A stretch of 64,000 nucleotides of DNA from Xestospongia muta (Eukaryota > Porifera > Demospongiae > Haplosclerida > Petrosiidae), in contig OY848930.1 of the NCBI GenBank assembly GCA_963693285.1, forward strand, positions 4,092,001-4,156,000. The letters run 5' to 3'. Position 1 is the stretch's first letter, and every line of letters begins with the position of its first letter. The notes below the pieces were generated by a model that had not been told where the DNA came from, did not search any database, and worked only from the letters and a program-made list of their open reading frames with translations. The translations under genes were made by a program, and so were the position numbers. Positions 23,017-48,884 of the stretch are shown piece by piece.

Positions 23017-26000
23017 ATGCAGTCTTCTCTAATAATTCTTGTTACAGCAATAGCTGTTGCTCAAGCTGCTCATAATCTTCATGATGATTATTCTTTCCAC
23101 AAAGTGTTGGATAATGGAAACCTGTATGAAATGTACTGGAAATTTAACCTGCAGTCTGAGACCATTCATTTTGCGGTTAAAGTCCAAACAGAAGGTTGGG
23201 TAGGGTTTGGACTCTCTCCTAATGGTCTCATGCCTGGATCAGATATCGTCATTGGTTGGGTTGACAGTACTGGGACTTCTCACTTCAATGTAAGGTCATA
23301 ATATTTATAGTTGTCACTGATGATGCATTTTGCTATAGGATCGATTTGCTGAAGAAAGAGCTCTACCACCAATTGATCAACAACAGAACTGGTTCCTGGA
23401 GTCAGCTGAACAAGAGAACGGATACACAATACTAGAATTTTATCGCAACTTTACATCATGTGATGAAAAAGACCTTGACATTAAAGTAAGTTATGTAGAT
23501 CTGTATTAGTGATGTTTTAGATGACTAAAACTAAATCCCTTTTAGTTTAGCCAATTTGACTTTTAGTCACTATAACTAACTAAATCTTTTTAATCTGACA
23601 ATTAACAAACTAAAACTAACTAATTAATGCAATAATGGCAAAAACTAACTATAACTATTATAGTTAGTACTGAACTAAAACAACAGATACTTGTACTATA
23701 ATAAATAACTGTCATAATATGATAACTGCACAAAAAATAATCCTAGGTGTGAGATGATAACTTAAGTGATAAGTTAACTGGTCACTAAAGATAGTATTAT
23801 TCAATACAACCATGTGTTAGACTTTTCACCTTGGCTGTATGTAATAAGCTATCACAATGCACATTAGCACTATTCAATACAGCCATGTGTAAATCTTTCA
23901 CCTTGGCTGTATAATAAGCTATCACAATGGCACTATTCAATATAACCATGCGACATGGGTATACCTTTCATTTTGGCTGTATAATAAGCTATCTACTATA
24001 GTATCTACTATCTGCTATACAAGAGTATTTTAAATATTTTTACTCTAGAGGACAACTTCTCCATCAGAACAAGCTAGATTGTTAGAGTTTTGGTAGAAAA
24101 TAGTGTTGTGCCAGTACTTTGGTACTAGAACTAAAACTACTTATAGTACCTCATTTTAAACTTAGTTCCAGTAAAATATTGGAATTGGTACTGCACTAGA
24201 AGTATACCAGTACTGGGTACTGGAACTAGTACTGTACTGGACATATACTGGTACTGGGTACTGGAACTAAAATTGTACTGGATGTGTACAGGTACTGAGT
24301 ACTGGAGCCAGTACTGTGCTGGAAGTATACAGGTACTGGGTACTGGAACTAGTACTGTATACTGGTACTGGGTACTGGAACTAGTACTGTACTGGAGCCA
24401 GTACTGTGCTGGAAGTATACAGGTACTGGGTACTGGAACTAGTACTGTACTCTACTGGATGCTGGAACTAGTACTGCGCTGGAAGTGTATTATAGTACTG
24501 GGCCACTATACTGTACTAGCTGGCTGGCTGACAGTTAATTAACACTAATACTGTTAAACCACAGTATCTAAGAAATACATTTAACACTTTAAGAAATATA
24601 TTTAACATTTTAAAGGTGACCCATAGTAACATAGTACTAGTGCTTATGTGTACCACATGTTAGCTAAGCTGGCTGACAATTAATTAACACTAATACTGTT
24701 AAACCACAGCACCTAAGAAATATATTTAACACTTTAAAGGTGACCCATAGTGATATAGTGTTTATGTGTACCATATGTTAGCTAAGAGCACAGCACATTT
24801 TGATTCTTGAAGAAGATGGTAGGAAATGGAAGGACTAGTAGGGAAGAGCTTGCCTTAGATCCATTTGACTATTGGTTATCTCAAAAAGATTCAGTCCCAC
24901 TATTATCACATACTGCTTGTGAAATATTTTCAACGACCCGCTTCCTCAGCTTCTGTAGAGAGAGTTCTTTCTTTCAGTGGTGAAGCAACGAAGGAAAAAT
25001 GAAACATGTTGAGTGATTACTTAGAGAGAGAAATTTTCCTTTGAAAGAACAAGAAGTACATCTGATTGTTTTGCCTAATGCCTATAGACCTGTAGTATTC
25101 TAATTGCCTCATTGACAACACATTTAAATAAACTTCAATACTGGTAATGTGGATATATATAGCCTTTAAAATAAATATATTGTGGCACAAATTGATTGAT
25201 ACTGGAACCTGAAACTAATTTTGATTTTAATTTAAGTAATATATGAATCATAAATTGATTGATTGGTTGATTTAACTAATATATGAATCATATATTACAG
25301 AACTAGTACTGTACTAGAATTATACTGGAACTGAATTCTAGTACTGTACTAGAACTATACTGGTACTGGGTACTAGAACTAGTACTGTACTGGAGGTATA
25401 AACTGGTACTGGCACAACATTAGACTAGAAAATGAAACATTATGTGCTACTTTACCACATGTGGCTCAGGGTATTCTCAATATATCTCCTTAACTAACTT
25501 TCTCAATTATAACTAACTAAAATTCCTAAAGTAGAGAAACTAACTAAAATTATTTCACTAGCAAAAAAACTCACTATAACTAACTAAAAATAACCCTCTT
25601 ACAGAAAAACTAACTATAACTAACTAAAATTATAAAAAGCTAAACTAAACAACACTATATAATCTATATACACTCCTATTATTGCATGTTAACTTTTTTA
25701 CACAGTTTGAAACAGCTTATATAGTTTGGAGTTGGCACAGTAATGATCCAGTAAATGATGTCTTCCAGAAACATCAAAGAAAAGGCTCTACCAGTTTGTC
25801 TCTTCTTGGTGGATTACCTGTTCCTCGATCAGAGCCAGTAGATGCTGGTATATTGACAGTATATGCTGAAAATGTAAGCTAACATGACGTACTTATAAAA
25901 AATATTATTGTTTAAATGTCTGATTGATAGATTACAATTCCTAGCTATAAAGATACTACTTACTGGTGTTCAACAATACAAATACCAGATATAAACAACA

Positions 26001-27641
26001 ACAAAGAGATATATATTTATAAGGTATAAATAGACGACTTCTGTGGCTTAAAGACAACAATACTTCTCTAGATTTTGCCTAATATAACAGAGCATACAAG
26101 TCCATATGTTCATCACATTCTGCTGTATCATTGTGGAGCTGATTTCAATGATACAATCAGTGAAGACTGTGATCTTCCCAATATTAGGGAACGTCTCAGT
26201 TCCTGTTACAATGGAGAAATAATAGCAGGCTGGGCTGTAGGAGGAGAGGTAATTATTATCTAAAAATGTGTAATATTTATTCCTTCTTATTAGGTTTTTG
26301 TTTTTCCTGAGAATGTGTCTCTGCCTTTTAATACTACTCCAATATATATGCTTGAAATACATTATGATAACCCAATGTTACATACAGGTACATGTCACAA
26401 TAGTGTCCTTCATTTTATTCAGTACTGTGCCTTTAGGAAAGATTGACAGTTCGGGCTTAAATCTGTATTATTCCTTCACTCCAACAAAGATTAAAGCAGG
26501 AAATTTTGCAATTGGAGCCACTTCTGTTCCTCACATGATAATTCCACCTAATGCTGAAACCTTTACTCATGAATCACTCTGTTCATCTACATGCCTAGAT
26601 CGTGTATGTACTCTAATTATTTAATTAATACAATACAATGTAATAATTTCTTACATTTTCTCTAGTATCTTCCTGATGATGGTGTTCATATTTTTGCCTC
26701 TCTTTTGCATACACATCTAATTGGTAAGTAATTAAGTTGTTAATTTTTACATTTATGCACTAAATACAACAGGAAAAGGATTAGTTGTTAAACATATTCG
26801 TAGTAACGATCAATGTGGGGCTACAGAAGAACTGAAACCTCTTGATAAAGATCTTCGATATGACTTTAACTATCAGCAATTCAACCATCTTCCAAGTGAA
26901 GTTCATCTTAAGAAAGGGGACACTCTTCTATTGGAATGTATTTATAGAACAAAGAACAAACGTATTGGAGTCACTCTGGTTAGTATATTTATATACAATT
27001 TAAGTATGTATGATTAAATAAGTAATTTTTTCAGGGAGGTTTGGGGACACGAAATGAGATGTGTCTTGCATTCTTTTACTACTATCCTCGAATAAATTTA
27101 AGAGCCTGTGTCCAACATTTAAATCATAGTCTTGCATACAATGCTTTTATTGAAAAACATTTGAGGCAAGTTCATAGTGTTGTAAACATTGATTTTATGT
27201 CATTCATCCAGACACAACAGGACAGCTATACCATGGGCAAAGAATAGTCTAGACTATTACAATCCTGTTGGTATTGCTGAAACATTTAACCAAATTAACT
27301 GGACAAATGCTACAATTAAAGAGTTTGAATCTGCTGTTAACAAAGCTGAACATTATCAATGGTGTCTCCCTCATAATCGAGTTAGTATAATTTTTAAATT
27401 TGGTAATTTGTTGTTATACATTTTTCTCTGGAAGGCTTTTAATCCTAGGACCGATATTTTCCCTGATAGTTTGCCAACAGTAAATTGTTCATATGAAGCT
27501 CCTGATCAGTGTACTAACTATCAACCTCAATCATGTTGTGAGAGACTGAGGAGTGTGTCACCAACATCAGGAGCTGCTGAGATTGGTGGAATATTTCTTC
27601 TCATTGCAGCACTGCTCACAATAGTGACATTAATTATGTGA
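23017..27641 (+). CDS. DBH-like copper monooxygenase (MOXD1-like), copy 3, with transposon-filled intron 2
   Basis: Third tandem copy. Exons: 23017-23289, 23339-23485, 25706-25873, 25931-26023, 26072-26248, 26294-26387, 26437-26603, 26666-26723, 26773-26978, 27035-27165, 27212-27380, 27435-27641; lengths equal those of copies 1 and 2, 629 residues. Copper ligands are intact (HH 241-242, H309 in LEIHYDNP, HTH 388-390, M470 in NEMCLAFF). Intron 2 grew from about 57 bp to 2220 bp through a nested hAT insertion that leaves both splice sites intact. Intron 10 starts with GC (27166-27167, TTGAG|GCAAGT), where the other copies have GT; a GC-AG intron is usually tolerated. The product is probably functional; splicing across both oddities is inferred. 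Confidence 0.88.
24102..25425. mobile_element. Second hAT-type element nested inside the first, with transposase C-terminal remnant
   Basis: Terminal inverted repeats TAGTGTTGTGCCAGTAC (24101-24117) and its near-complement at 25406-25422 match at 16 of 17 positions. TAGAAAAT flanks both sides (24094-24101 and 25426-25433). Inside, 24842-25002 encodes the hAT dimerisation domain in two frames: LDPFDYWLSQKD, then after a frameshift PASSASVERVLSFSG, the family hallmark. Most of the left half is a minisatellite, so the element cannot encode a transposase. Confidence 0.83.
24115..24520. repeat. GTACTGG-rich minisatellite inside the inner hAT element
   Basis: Degenerate repeats of GTACTGGGTACTGGAACTA fill the region; a similar block lies at 25294-25420 near the other end. 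They appear to be an expansion of the subterminal sequence. A short open frame here is only repeat translation. Confidence 0.8.
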
Positions 27642-27733
27642 ACACCTTACCATTTTTGCTGAAAATATTAACTACTTGTGACATGATGCCTAAGTATGTC
27701 TTTTTTGCTAGCGCTCCCAATTTCTACTAGAAC

Positions 27734-27739
27734 AATAAA
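27734..27739 (+). promoter_or_regulatory. Poly(A) signal AATAAA, MOXD1-like copy 3
   Basis: AATAAA lies 93 nt after the stop, in the same context as copy 2. Confidence 0.5.
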
Positions 27740-28440
27740 ATGTATAATTTTAAAACATTTTCTATTTCAACAGTTTGGAACCAATAAATTTTGGTATTTA
27801 CAGTTAATGATAAAGGTAGATTAAAATATCCTTTCTATATATATGAGGCTGAAGACTTACTTTGCATTGTTTGAGTAAACATTTTAGTCTTCATTTATTA
27901 ACTGCATGCTTACTGCATGTGACACTGTACAAGAGCTTGCTTGTATGTAACTAAAGTTATAGTAACAACTCTGGTCCAGCATCTTAACATCATATTTCTA
28001 ACAATTAACTACACAAACAGTTGATTCCATAGTACATTTATTATGTTAGTAATAAAGACTGTACATGATGTTTACTTTATTTCATCAAATAATTTGCTAC
28101 AAACATGCATTGTGTATAGCTATATCGAATGACAGTTCATGTACAAATAACTTATAAATTAAATGTATGTGGAGGATTGTACCATTAACTCTATAGTGAC
28201 AGTCCTCAAACAATAATACCATGTGATGTTGTGCAATATATCCATTTAATCAGTAAACTGTCATTTATGTTATGATTTTTATTGACAACCACAATATAAA
28301 GTAATTAAAAATGAATTATGAAAAGAAAAGAACGAGTCAATTCTTATTACTCCATATCTTTCAAAATTCTATTAGTAACATTCATCATGTGTATAACTAA
28401 ATAAAACATTATTTCAGGAACATTTGGTTCTACAGTAAAA

Positions 28441-36170
<7,730 letters not shown>

Positions 36171-37187
36171 GGCGTCATTAAATCAGTAATCAATTGAAAT
36201 CATGGGAGCCCTGACCGAGTTGACGCCTTTATATATGGTTTAAAATTACCAGATAGGGATCACTTTAACGGCAACTTGTCGAGAAGAGTTCAAGCTACAA
36301 ACAATGTATATATAGCGCCACCACTACTGTTCAGATCAAGTCAGGACCAGTCAGTGAATTAGGGACTACTGGTATCACCAGTTTTCATTACCGGGAAAGG
36401 TGTGTTGTATATTGTTTCCTTTATCGTGGTCTGCACGTGAGCATAAACGTTTATGCGTATTAGGTGGAAATTTGTGGCTTCGAAAGTCTCACAGCAAACT
36501 CCCGAACTAATCTGTGCAGACAACAATAATACAATATGCACAATTCGTCTATGGAAACATCAACTAAATGCGTTGCTGTCGTAAACATCATAATATATCA
36601 TTGAATCCTATTTACACCATATAGGTTATCAATTCTGTACAGATTTATCTCCATATAACGAGAACAATGAATGCAATAAACCCACTTTCTTTGGAAGAGA
36701 TTATTATAGTTGATTCAACTTACCTTTCTTATATCTAATTTGTTTTTGTCTTTTGGGGGTGCTCCAGATTAATTATAATTACTATTGCAAATCCTATCCT
36801 ATCATCAATTTCCATGAATTGTTATTAAAAAAGGAATTAATGTTTATTGTAACAAGGCCACGATGTTTGGATAAATTTGTTGAATGATGAGCAAAGTAAT
36901 ATGTTAAAATTGTAATTCAAATGACTGTCATGACTGTGTTAGCGAGAATATTTTTCATTTTAAAGTTCAAATTTTTATTTTATATAATACAGCACTTTAG
37001 TCCAATGGGTTACGATTATATAGACACTGCACATGGCGTTAGTGTTAAAAAAGCTAACGAAAATATTAACCAATGAAATTAAAGCATAGATCACAATACT
37101 CTATATGAAGATAGTACAGTAGTACAGTAAACTCATGTGATACTTTGTACTCACTTCAAATAAACAAGTGACAAGCTTCAACAAGTT

Positions 37188-37305
37188 TGTTGTGATGAAA
37201 CAAAAACTGATCCATAGCTAGTGATCTCATAGAGTAAGCTCTGATTGTTGGAAGTCCTTGTAAAGTAGCTGATATGTGAGAATATAACTAGACTACAAAC
37301 TGAAA
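37188..37305 (-). pseudogene. Orphan ABCC4-like exon 23 fragment
   Basis: The stretch CATAGCTAGTGATCTCATAG through CTGATATGTGAGA matches exon 23 of copy A (29998-30110) closely. Neighbouring exons are absent. It is the second isolated copy of the same exon in the window. Confidence 0.8.
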
Positions 37306-37498
37306 AGCAAGAAGCAATATAGCATTTCTTCAAGAAATTTACCTATAAAGCTTCTTCATGCTCCCTCCAGAAAGCTACCTTATTGATTAATATTGCTTAT
37401 AACCATAAGCAATTCAATTTTGATATAAAGTTATAGATATAAAGTATCATTGCTCCTATAATTACTTCAAACAAATGGGCAGATTATTGTGTCACTTT

Positions 37499-37616
37499 TA
37501 CAACATTTATCTGAATGTGAATTAAGCATATTGAACACTCCTCAGTGAAGTAGCTATCTGCTACTTCACTGAGGGAGTATTCAATATGTTTACTTCACAT
37601 TCAGATAAATGTTGTA
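37499..37616. repeat. 118-bp near-perfect palindrome between the head-to-head ABCC genes
   Basis: The left arm starts TACAACATTTATCTGAATGT and runs to GTGAAGTAGC; the right arm from GCTACTTCAC to ATAAATGTTGTA is its reverse complement with about five differences. The loop is only a few bases. Such a sequence can form a hairpin or cruciform. It may be a MITE or a relic of the inversion that paired the genes. Confidence 0.85.
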
Positions 37617-37993
37617 GAAATATAAAAGCCATCATTGTAAGATTGAAATGCCACGAAGAAAGAGGAGGTCATCACAGTTATAATCCCATATCAATGAATT
37701 GTTATTTTAAGATCAATTTTTCAGACACCTTTTGTTCTTTCGCTTCACATTGTGTGTACAGACTACAGAAGGGTTCTAGAGTTGAGCTACATATCATAAA
37801 TGAAGACAAATTAGACTATAAGTGATAAAATGTTCTGAAGACAAGGACTTGTAAAGGAATTCATTATCAACAGATTTCTACTAAAACCTAGTATACTATG
37901 ACACGATTCTAATTTATTATTTTATCGTTTATTATTATAATCTCGGGGGTGGGACTTCTCTTCCTATTTTTTGTGGGCTGGGCAATTTCACAA

Positions 37994-45307
<7,314 letters not shown>

Positions 45308-45330
45308 TTTGTTATCTATGGAGGAAGTAT

Positions 45331-45900
45331 TTAATTAATAATGTATGTGATAATATAGTAATGATTAAGCTTGTACATCTTGATTGATTAATAACACATG
45401 TATATCCATAACATTAGTTCCAGTTAAGCCAGTCTTAACATGATTTTTGCCACTAGACAAGCTACGGAACAAGTTATAGGAGTCATTGCAACTTATGGCA
45501 GAGTCTGGATCAAGTTGTTGTTGTATTGCTTGTTCAGTGCAGAACCTCCTCTCGAAATTAATGCTAAAACCAAATCATCTTCACCAGCTTCTTTGACTAC
45601 TTGGAAGATTCTCCTAGCTGTTTCTTCTGCAGCTATGTCTGGTAAATTATGTGCAGCACCTTCAAAAACCCTAATACAATGGAAGACAGTGTATGATTGA
45701 TGAAAATTACTAAGACAACATACTTAATTCTCACATCTTTCAAAAAAGGTTGAACACTTTTTGCGTTGCTTTGAATAGCAGTACTAACTGTTCCAACTGG
45801 GACACTTATGATTCCTTTCTTGATGTGCTCTCCTATTAGTGAATGTAACTCTACAGCCATTCCAAATACAGCTTTGCCAAAACCAACAAGATGTATATTA
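45331..45900 (-). pseudogene. Glycerate kinase pseudogene (exons 2, 3 and 5 fragments)
   Basis: Homologous to the intact gene at 51068-56144. Exon 2 (45900-45724) is complete and starts with the NIHLVGFGKAVFGM region. Exon 3 starts at 45670 and breaks near 45536, where it joins the 3' part of exon 5; about 1.1 kb holding the rest of exon 3, exon 4 and most of exon 5 is missing. The fusion shifts the frame and meets a stop soon after (ALNKQYNNN, then stop). There is no exon 1 upstream, because the duplication breakpoint lies within intron 1. It cannot encode an active kinase. Confidence 0.9.
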
Positions 45901-46790
45901 CTGACACAAAACGAACACGTTGATTATATATTAATAATTAAAGTAAATAATAATAAATAGTGACAACTTCCTACAGCACCGGAAATAGATACATTTTTAT
46001 ACAAAATTATTAATACACAGTTGTAGACTGTGTAATATCATTCGTTATCCAAGTTACGGATGTACATTTACATCCTTTTCACACACACACACACACTCAC
46101 ATCGTGCAAAACATATAAACATGTGTTAAGGTTTAGGATCGGGGACAAAGGTAACATCTAACTACATATTAAAGTATGCACTTCCTGAGCCAAACATATA
46201 GCAATGCCTTAATTTAGACCTATATATATTAAGTATAGGTACAGACAAGAGGTAATATTAGTCCAATACAAACAATGCAAACAATAAAGATTGTAGGATT
46301 GGCAAATGCATCATCCATACATAATAACACAGGCATAGAATGCAACAATATATCACTGATATTATCTAAGTGATTTAGGTAGTTGGTGAATATATGTAGG
46401 TGATACAAATGCCATCCCTACTATCTTGATTGCATTCTTTGTATTAGACTGATATTACTCATCCCTACGTTTACTTCATTTTTTATCTAAAAAATATTTT
46501 ATTCACTTGTTTGCTAAATTTTTAAAGGTACGTGTTTTGATAGTCAATAATGAAAGCTGTAGCATGCTGGAAGGCAATGCATGAGGTCCATGTTTTAACC
46601 AGCTCACAAAAATGTAAATTACTGAAATCACTAGTTTTATTTCTGAAGTACACAAAATGAGATCTACAAAAGTCATACTTTGTACTTGAACATGTTACCT
46701 CTATGAATTTAGTGTCTAAACTGTTTATGGTTATTCAGTAGTTATAAAGTTATGAACTATGAAATAAAGCCAGAGGAAAGACGAACACAT
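45901..46790. other. Duplicated spacer without genes
   Basis: Equivalent to intron 1 sequence of the intact glycerate kinase (about 52785-53760), including a CA microsatellite at 46078-46099. No coding exon is seen. About 95 bp present in the right copy near 52920-53015 are missing here. Confidence 0.7.
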
Positions 46791-47480
46791 CCAACATCAC
46801 ACAGTCATCCTCCTCACACAACACATAGCTACCATGTAGATAATAACACCATTTCTTTGCACAGTCATCACAAAGACCTTGGAATCATCATCTCTAGCGA
46901 CCTCTCCTGGAACAACCACTACAACTATATATCCTCTCGAGCCTACAAACTACTAGGTCTACTTAGGCAATCATTTTCCTCTATAAATCGACAATCTGGC
47001 AAGAAACTACTTTACATTAGTCTCATTAGATCCCAACTTAGCTATTGATCACAAATTTGGTGACCTCACCACCTCAAAGACATCCAATCATTAGAATGAA
47101 TACAGAGACAGGCTACAAAATTTATATTAAATGACTATGATTCCGACTACAAGTCTCGCCTCCAAACACTTCATCTCCTTCCACTAATGTATCATTTTGA
47201 ACTCAACGACATCCTATTCTTCATTAACAGCATTAAAAATCCATCCAGAAACTTCAACATCCTTCATTATCTCCACTTCACTAAAGGTAACACTAGAAGC
47301 TCATCCCATTCAAAATTGGTCCACCCATCTATTCCTACCAACACTGGCAGTCACTTCTACTTTATTAGATTCCCACGTCTTTGGAACTCTCCCCCTCCTC
47401 TAGACCTCACCCTATCAGCCAACACTCTCAAAAACACTATTATTAACTTCTTCTGGTCTAACTTCTCAGGCGCGCCTGAT
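46791..47480 (+). mobile_element. Non-LTR retrotransposon (LINE) fragment, reverse transcriptase C-terminal end
   Basis: One reading frame with two in-frame TGA codons (47046-47048 and near 47097) encodes the region following the RT fingers/palm: DLGIIISSDLSWNNHYNYIS, then KLLGLLRQSF, LLYISLIRSQLSY, IQRQATKFIL and RLQTLHLLPL. This pattern is typical of LINE elements. Only the last quarter of the ORF remains. The right duplication copy has about 175 bp of unrelated sequence at this place, so insertion came with loss of the original flank, or the reverse. Confidence 0.85.
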
Positions 47481-47519
47481 TATGTTTCATCATCACGTTA
47501 ATTAGTGCAAGCCGACAAT

Positions 47520-48884
47520 ATGGTGATGGACAGCAGGTTCTTCTTCTGTGTTGCTATTGGAAGCAGAAAACAGTTTGCTGGAAGATTGATTGCCTTAGCA
47601 AGTGTTTTGATAGTAACATTTTGCTATTTTTTCTCCCATTCACTCAATCTGGGTTTTCAAAGAGGATCGCTTAATCGTTCCGCCATTTTACCAGTTAGCC
47701 CTAGGCCTGGGTGTCAGGGATATCACCGTGTACGCCTCTTACTCGATCCGCCAATAAACGCATCTTGTGAAAAATTATTTGATGAAGATAAGGAAGAAAG
47801 ACAGCGAATTAGACAATTTTTAAATTCTTGGAGACCTCCTAATGACACCGAAACTATTGAGTCACTGAAAAATTGCCAACATGTGAACACAGATTTCATG
47901 GATAACTTTTACATATCTGAAACAGAGAGGAACTTTCCTCTAGCTTTTCAAATGCCTTTATATTATCAACAGAACCTCTTACTGCAGCATATACATCTAC
48001 TCAAGTACTTGTATCGTCCACATAACATATACTGTATTCATATTGACAAGAAATCTCCCAAATGGTGGACAGATGGATTAAGACAATTTACAAAGTGTTT
48101 CAATAACGTCTTTATATCTACAAAACAGGTACATATTGTTTACGGATCAGTATCAATATTAGATGCTCATTTAAGCTGTTTAAAAGATCTTGTTAAAACT
48201 ACAGCAGAATGGAGATATGTTATAACTCTTAACTCACCTGAAATACCTCTAGTCACTAACAAAGAAATGGTTGATACCCTTATAAAGATGAATGGCACTA
48301 ACATCATGACAAGAGGTGTCAATGCTTTAAATAAGAAGTATAAGAAATCATATAACTGGTTATGGTATAAAAGAATGTCAAAAATAACTAATAGTTCTCG
48401 ACTAGGTCCTATACCATATGATCTGACAGTATACAAGTCGGCATCATCTGTTAACAGTGCATTGAGTAGAGAATTTGTCAATTTTGTAGTCACTGACAAG
48501 AGAGCAATTGCTTTAAGAAAACGTCTACAATATGTCCGTTCTGCTGAAGAATTCTTTTTTGTTACCTTGAATGTACTGAAAGATGCTCCAGGTAATTTTC
48601 ATACATTAAAGAAAGGTGTGAGTATGTCTACAGTATCAAAACAAATATGGTTTGGTATTGATAATACAGTTTGTATTGAGAAACATTTTGTACACAAAAT
48701 TTGTATACTTAGCACTAGTGATCTTCCATATTTGAAGGGTCATTCAAATCTCTGGTTTTTTAACAAGTATCGCTTTGACTATGATCGTGTTGTTATGGAT
48801 TGTATGGAGGAACTGTTACTAAAGAGACATTTTAAGGAGTATGAAATAGATTGTATTATTAATAGAAATAAGACATTGTTATAA
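47520..48884 (+). CDS. Core-2/I-branching beta-1,6-N-acetylglucosaminyltransferase-like (GT14), copy 1
   Basis: Type II Golgi membrane glycosyltransferase, 454 residues, one coding exon. A short cytosolic tail is followed by a membrane anchor (about 22-40, LIALASVLIVTFCYFF), stem, and a GT14 catalytic domain from about residue 100. Family features: FPLAFQMPLYYQ, RPHNIYCIHIDKKS, VYGSVSILDAHLSCLKDL, WRYVITLNSPEIPL, and SAEEFFFVTL, which aligns with the DEYLW region carrying the catalytic glutamate of C2GnT. Several cysteines are spaced as in the family. The frame is open further upstream to a GTG at 47505, but the first ATG is 47520. Upstream sequence was replaced by a LINE fragment up to about 40 bp before the start, so its promoter differs from copy 2 and its expression is uncertain. 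Confidence 0.87.
   Translation: MVMDSRFFFCVAIGSRKQFAGRLIALASVLIVTFCYFFSHSLNLGFQRGSLNRSAILPVSPRPGCQGYHRVRLLLDPPINASCEKLFDEDKEERQRIRQFLNSWRPPNDTETIESLKNCQHVNTDFMDNFYISETERNFPLAFQMPLYYQQNLLLQHIHLLKYLYRPHNIYCIHIDKKSPKWWTDGLRQFTKCFNNVFISTKQVHIVYGSVSILDAHLSCLKDLVKTTAEWRYVITLNSPEIPLVTNKEMVDTLIKMNGTNIMTRGVNALNKKYKKSYNWLWYKRMSKITNSSRLGPIPYDLTVYKSASSVNSALSREFVNFVVTDKRAIALRKRLQYVRSAEEFFFVTLNVLKDAPGNFHTLKKGVSMSTVSKQIWFGIDNTVCIEKHFVHKICILSTSDLPYLKGHSNLWFFNKYRFDYDRVVMDCMEELLLKRHFKEYEIDCIINRNKTLL

Larger units (their letters stand above)
23507..25661. mobile_element. hAT-type DNA transposon relic (outer element) in intron 2 of MOXD1-like copy 3
   Basis: Comparison with the empty intron in copies 1 and 2 defines the insertion. 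It is flanked by an imperfect 8-bp target duplication, ATCTGTAT (23499-23506) and ATCTATAT (25662-25669). The left end reads TAGTGATGTTTTAG; the reverse complement of the right end reads TATATAGTGTTGTTTAG. TAGTG ends with 8-bp duplications are typical of hAT elements. Both subterminal regions are dense in AACTAACTAAAA. A decayed reading frame (SEQARLLEFW on the left, LPHVAQGILNIS on the right) may be its own transposase tail, split by the inner element. It is non-autonomous now. Confidence 0.82.
14690..28240 (+). repeat. Three-unit tandem array of a MOXD1-like gene block
   Basis: Homologous units start near 14690, 18276 and 22334. Each has a leader of about 700 bp (it contains GACACTATAGGTAGA), a TATA-like box exactly 46 bp before the ATG, a 12-exon gene and a shared 3' flank. 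Unit 3 is longer because of the transposon insertion in intron 2. Units 2 and 3 also share extra downstream sequence (about 21835-22020 and 28022-28240). Exon lengths are identical in all three copies. Confidence 0.92.
36171..37993. other. Divergent intergenic region between ABCC copies A and B
   Basis: The two ABCC4-like genes start at 36170 (-) and 37994 (+), so the 1.8 kb between them must hold both promoters. It contains an orphan exon 23 fragment (37188-37305) and a 118-bp palindrome (37499-37616). I see no coding exon; short open frames have no recognisable product. Confidence 0.6.

Noticed and set aside
24273..24542. 89-codon frame rich in YWSQYC
   Set aside because: Translation of the GTACTGG minisatellite within the inner hAT element.
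15434..27641. The three monooxygenase genes as an operon or trans-spliced unit
   Set aside because: Each copy has its own TATA-like box, start and poly(A) signal, with about 1 kb or more between genes.
47505..47519. GTG start for the GCNT-like gene (and the equivalent at 53993)
   Set aside because: A eukaryotic gene should start at ATG; the first in-frame ATGs are 47520 and 54008.
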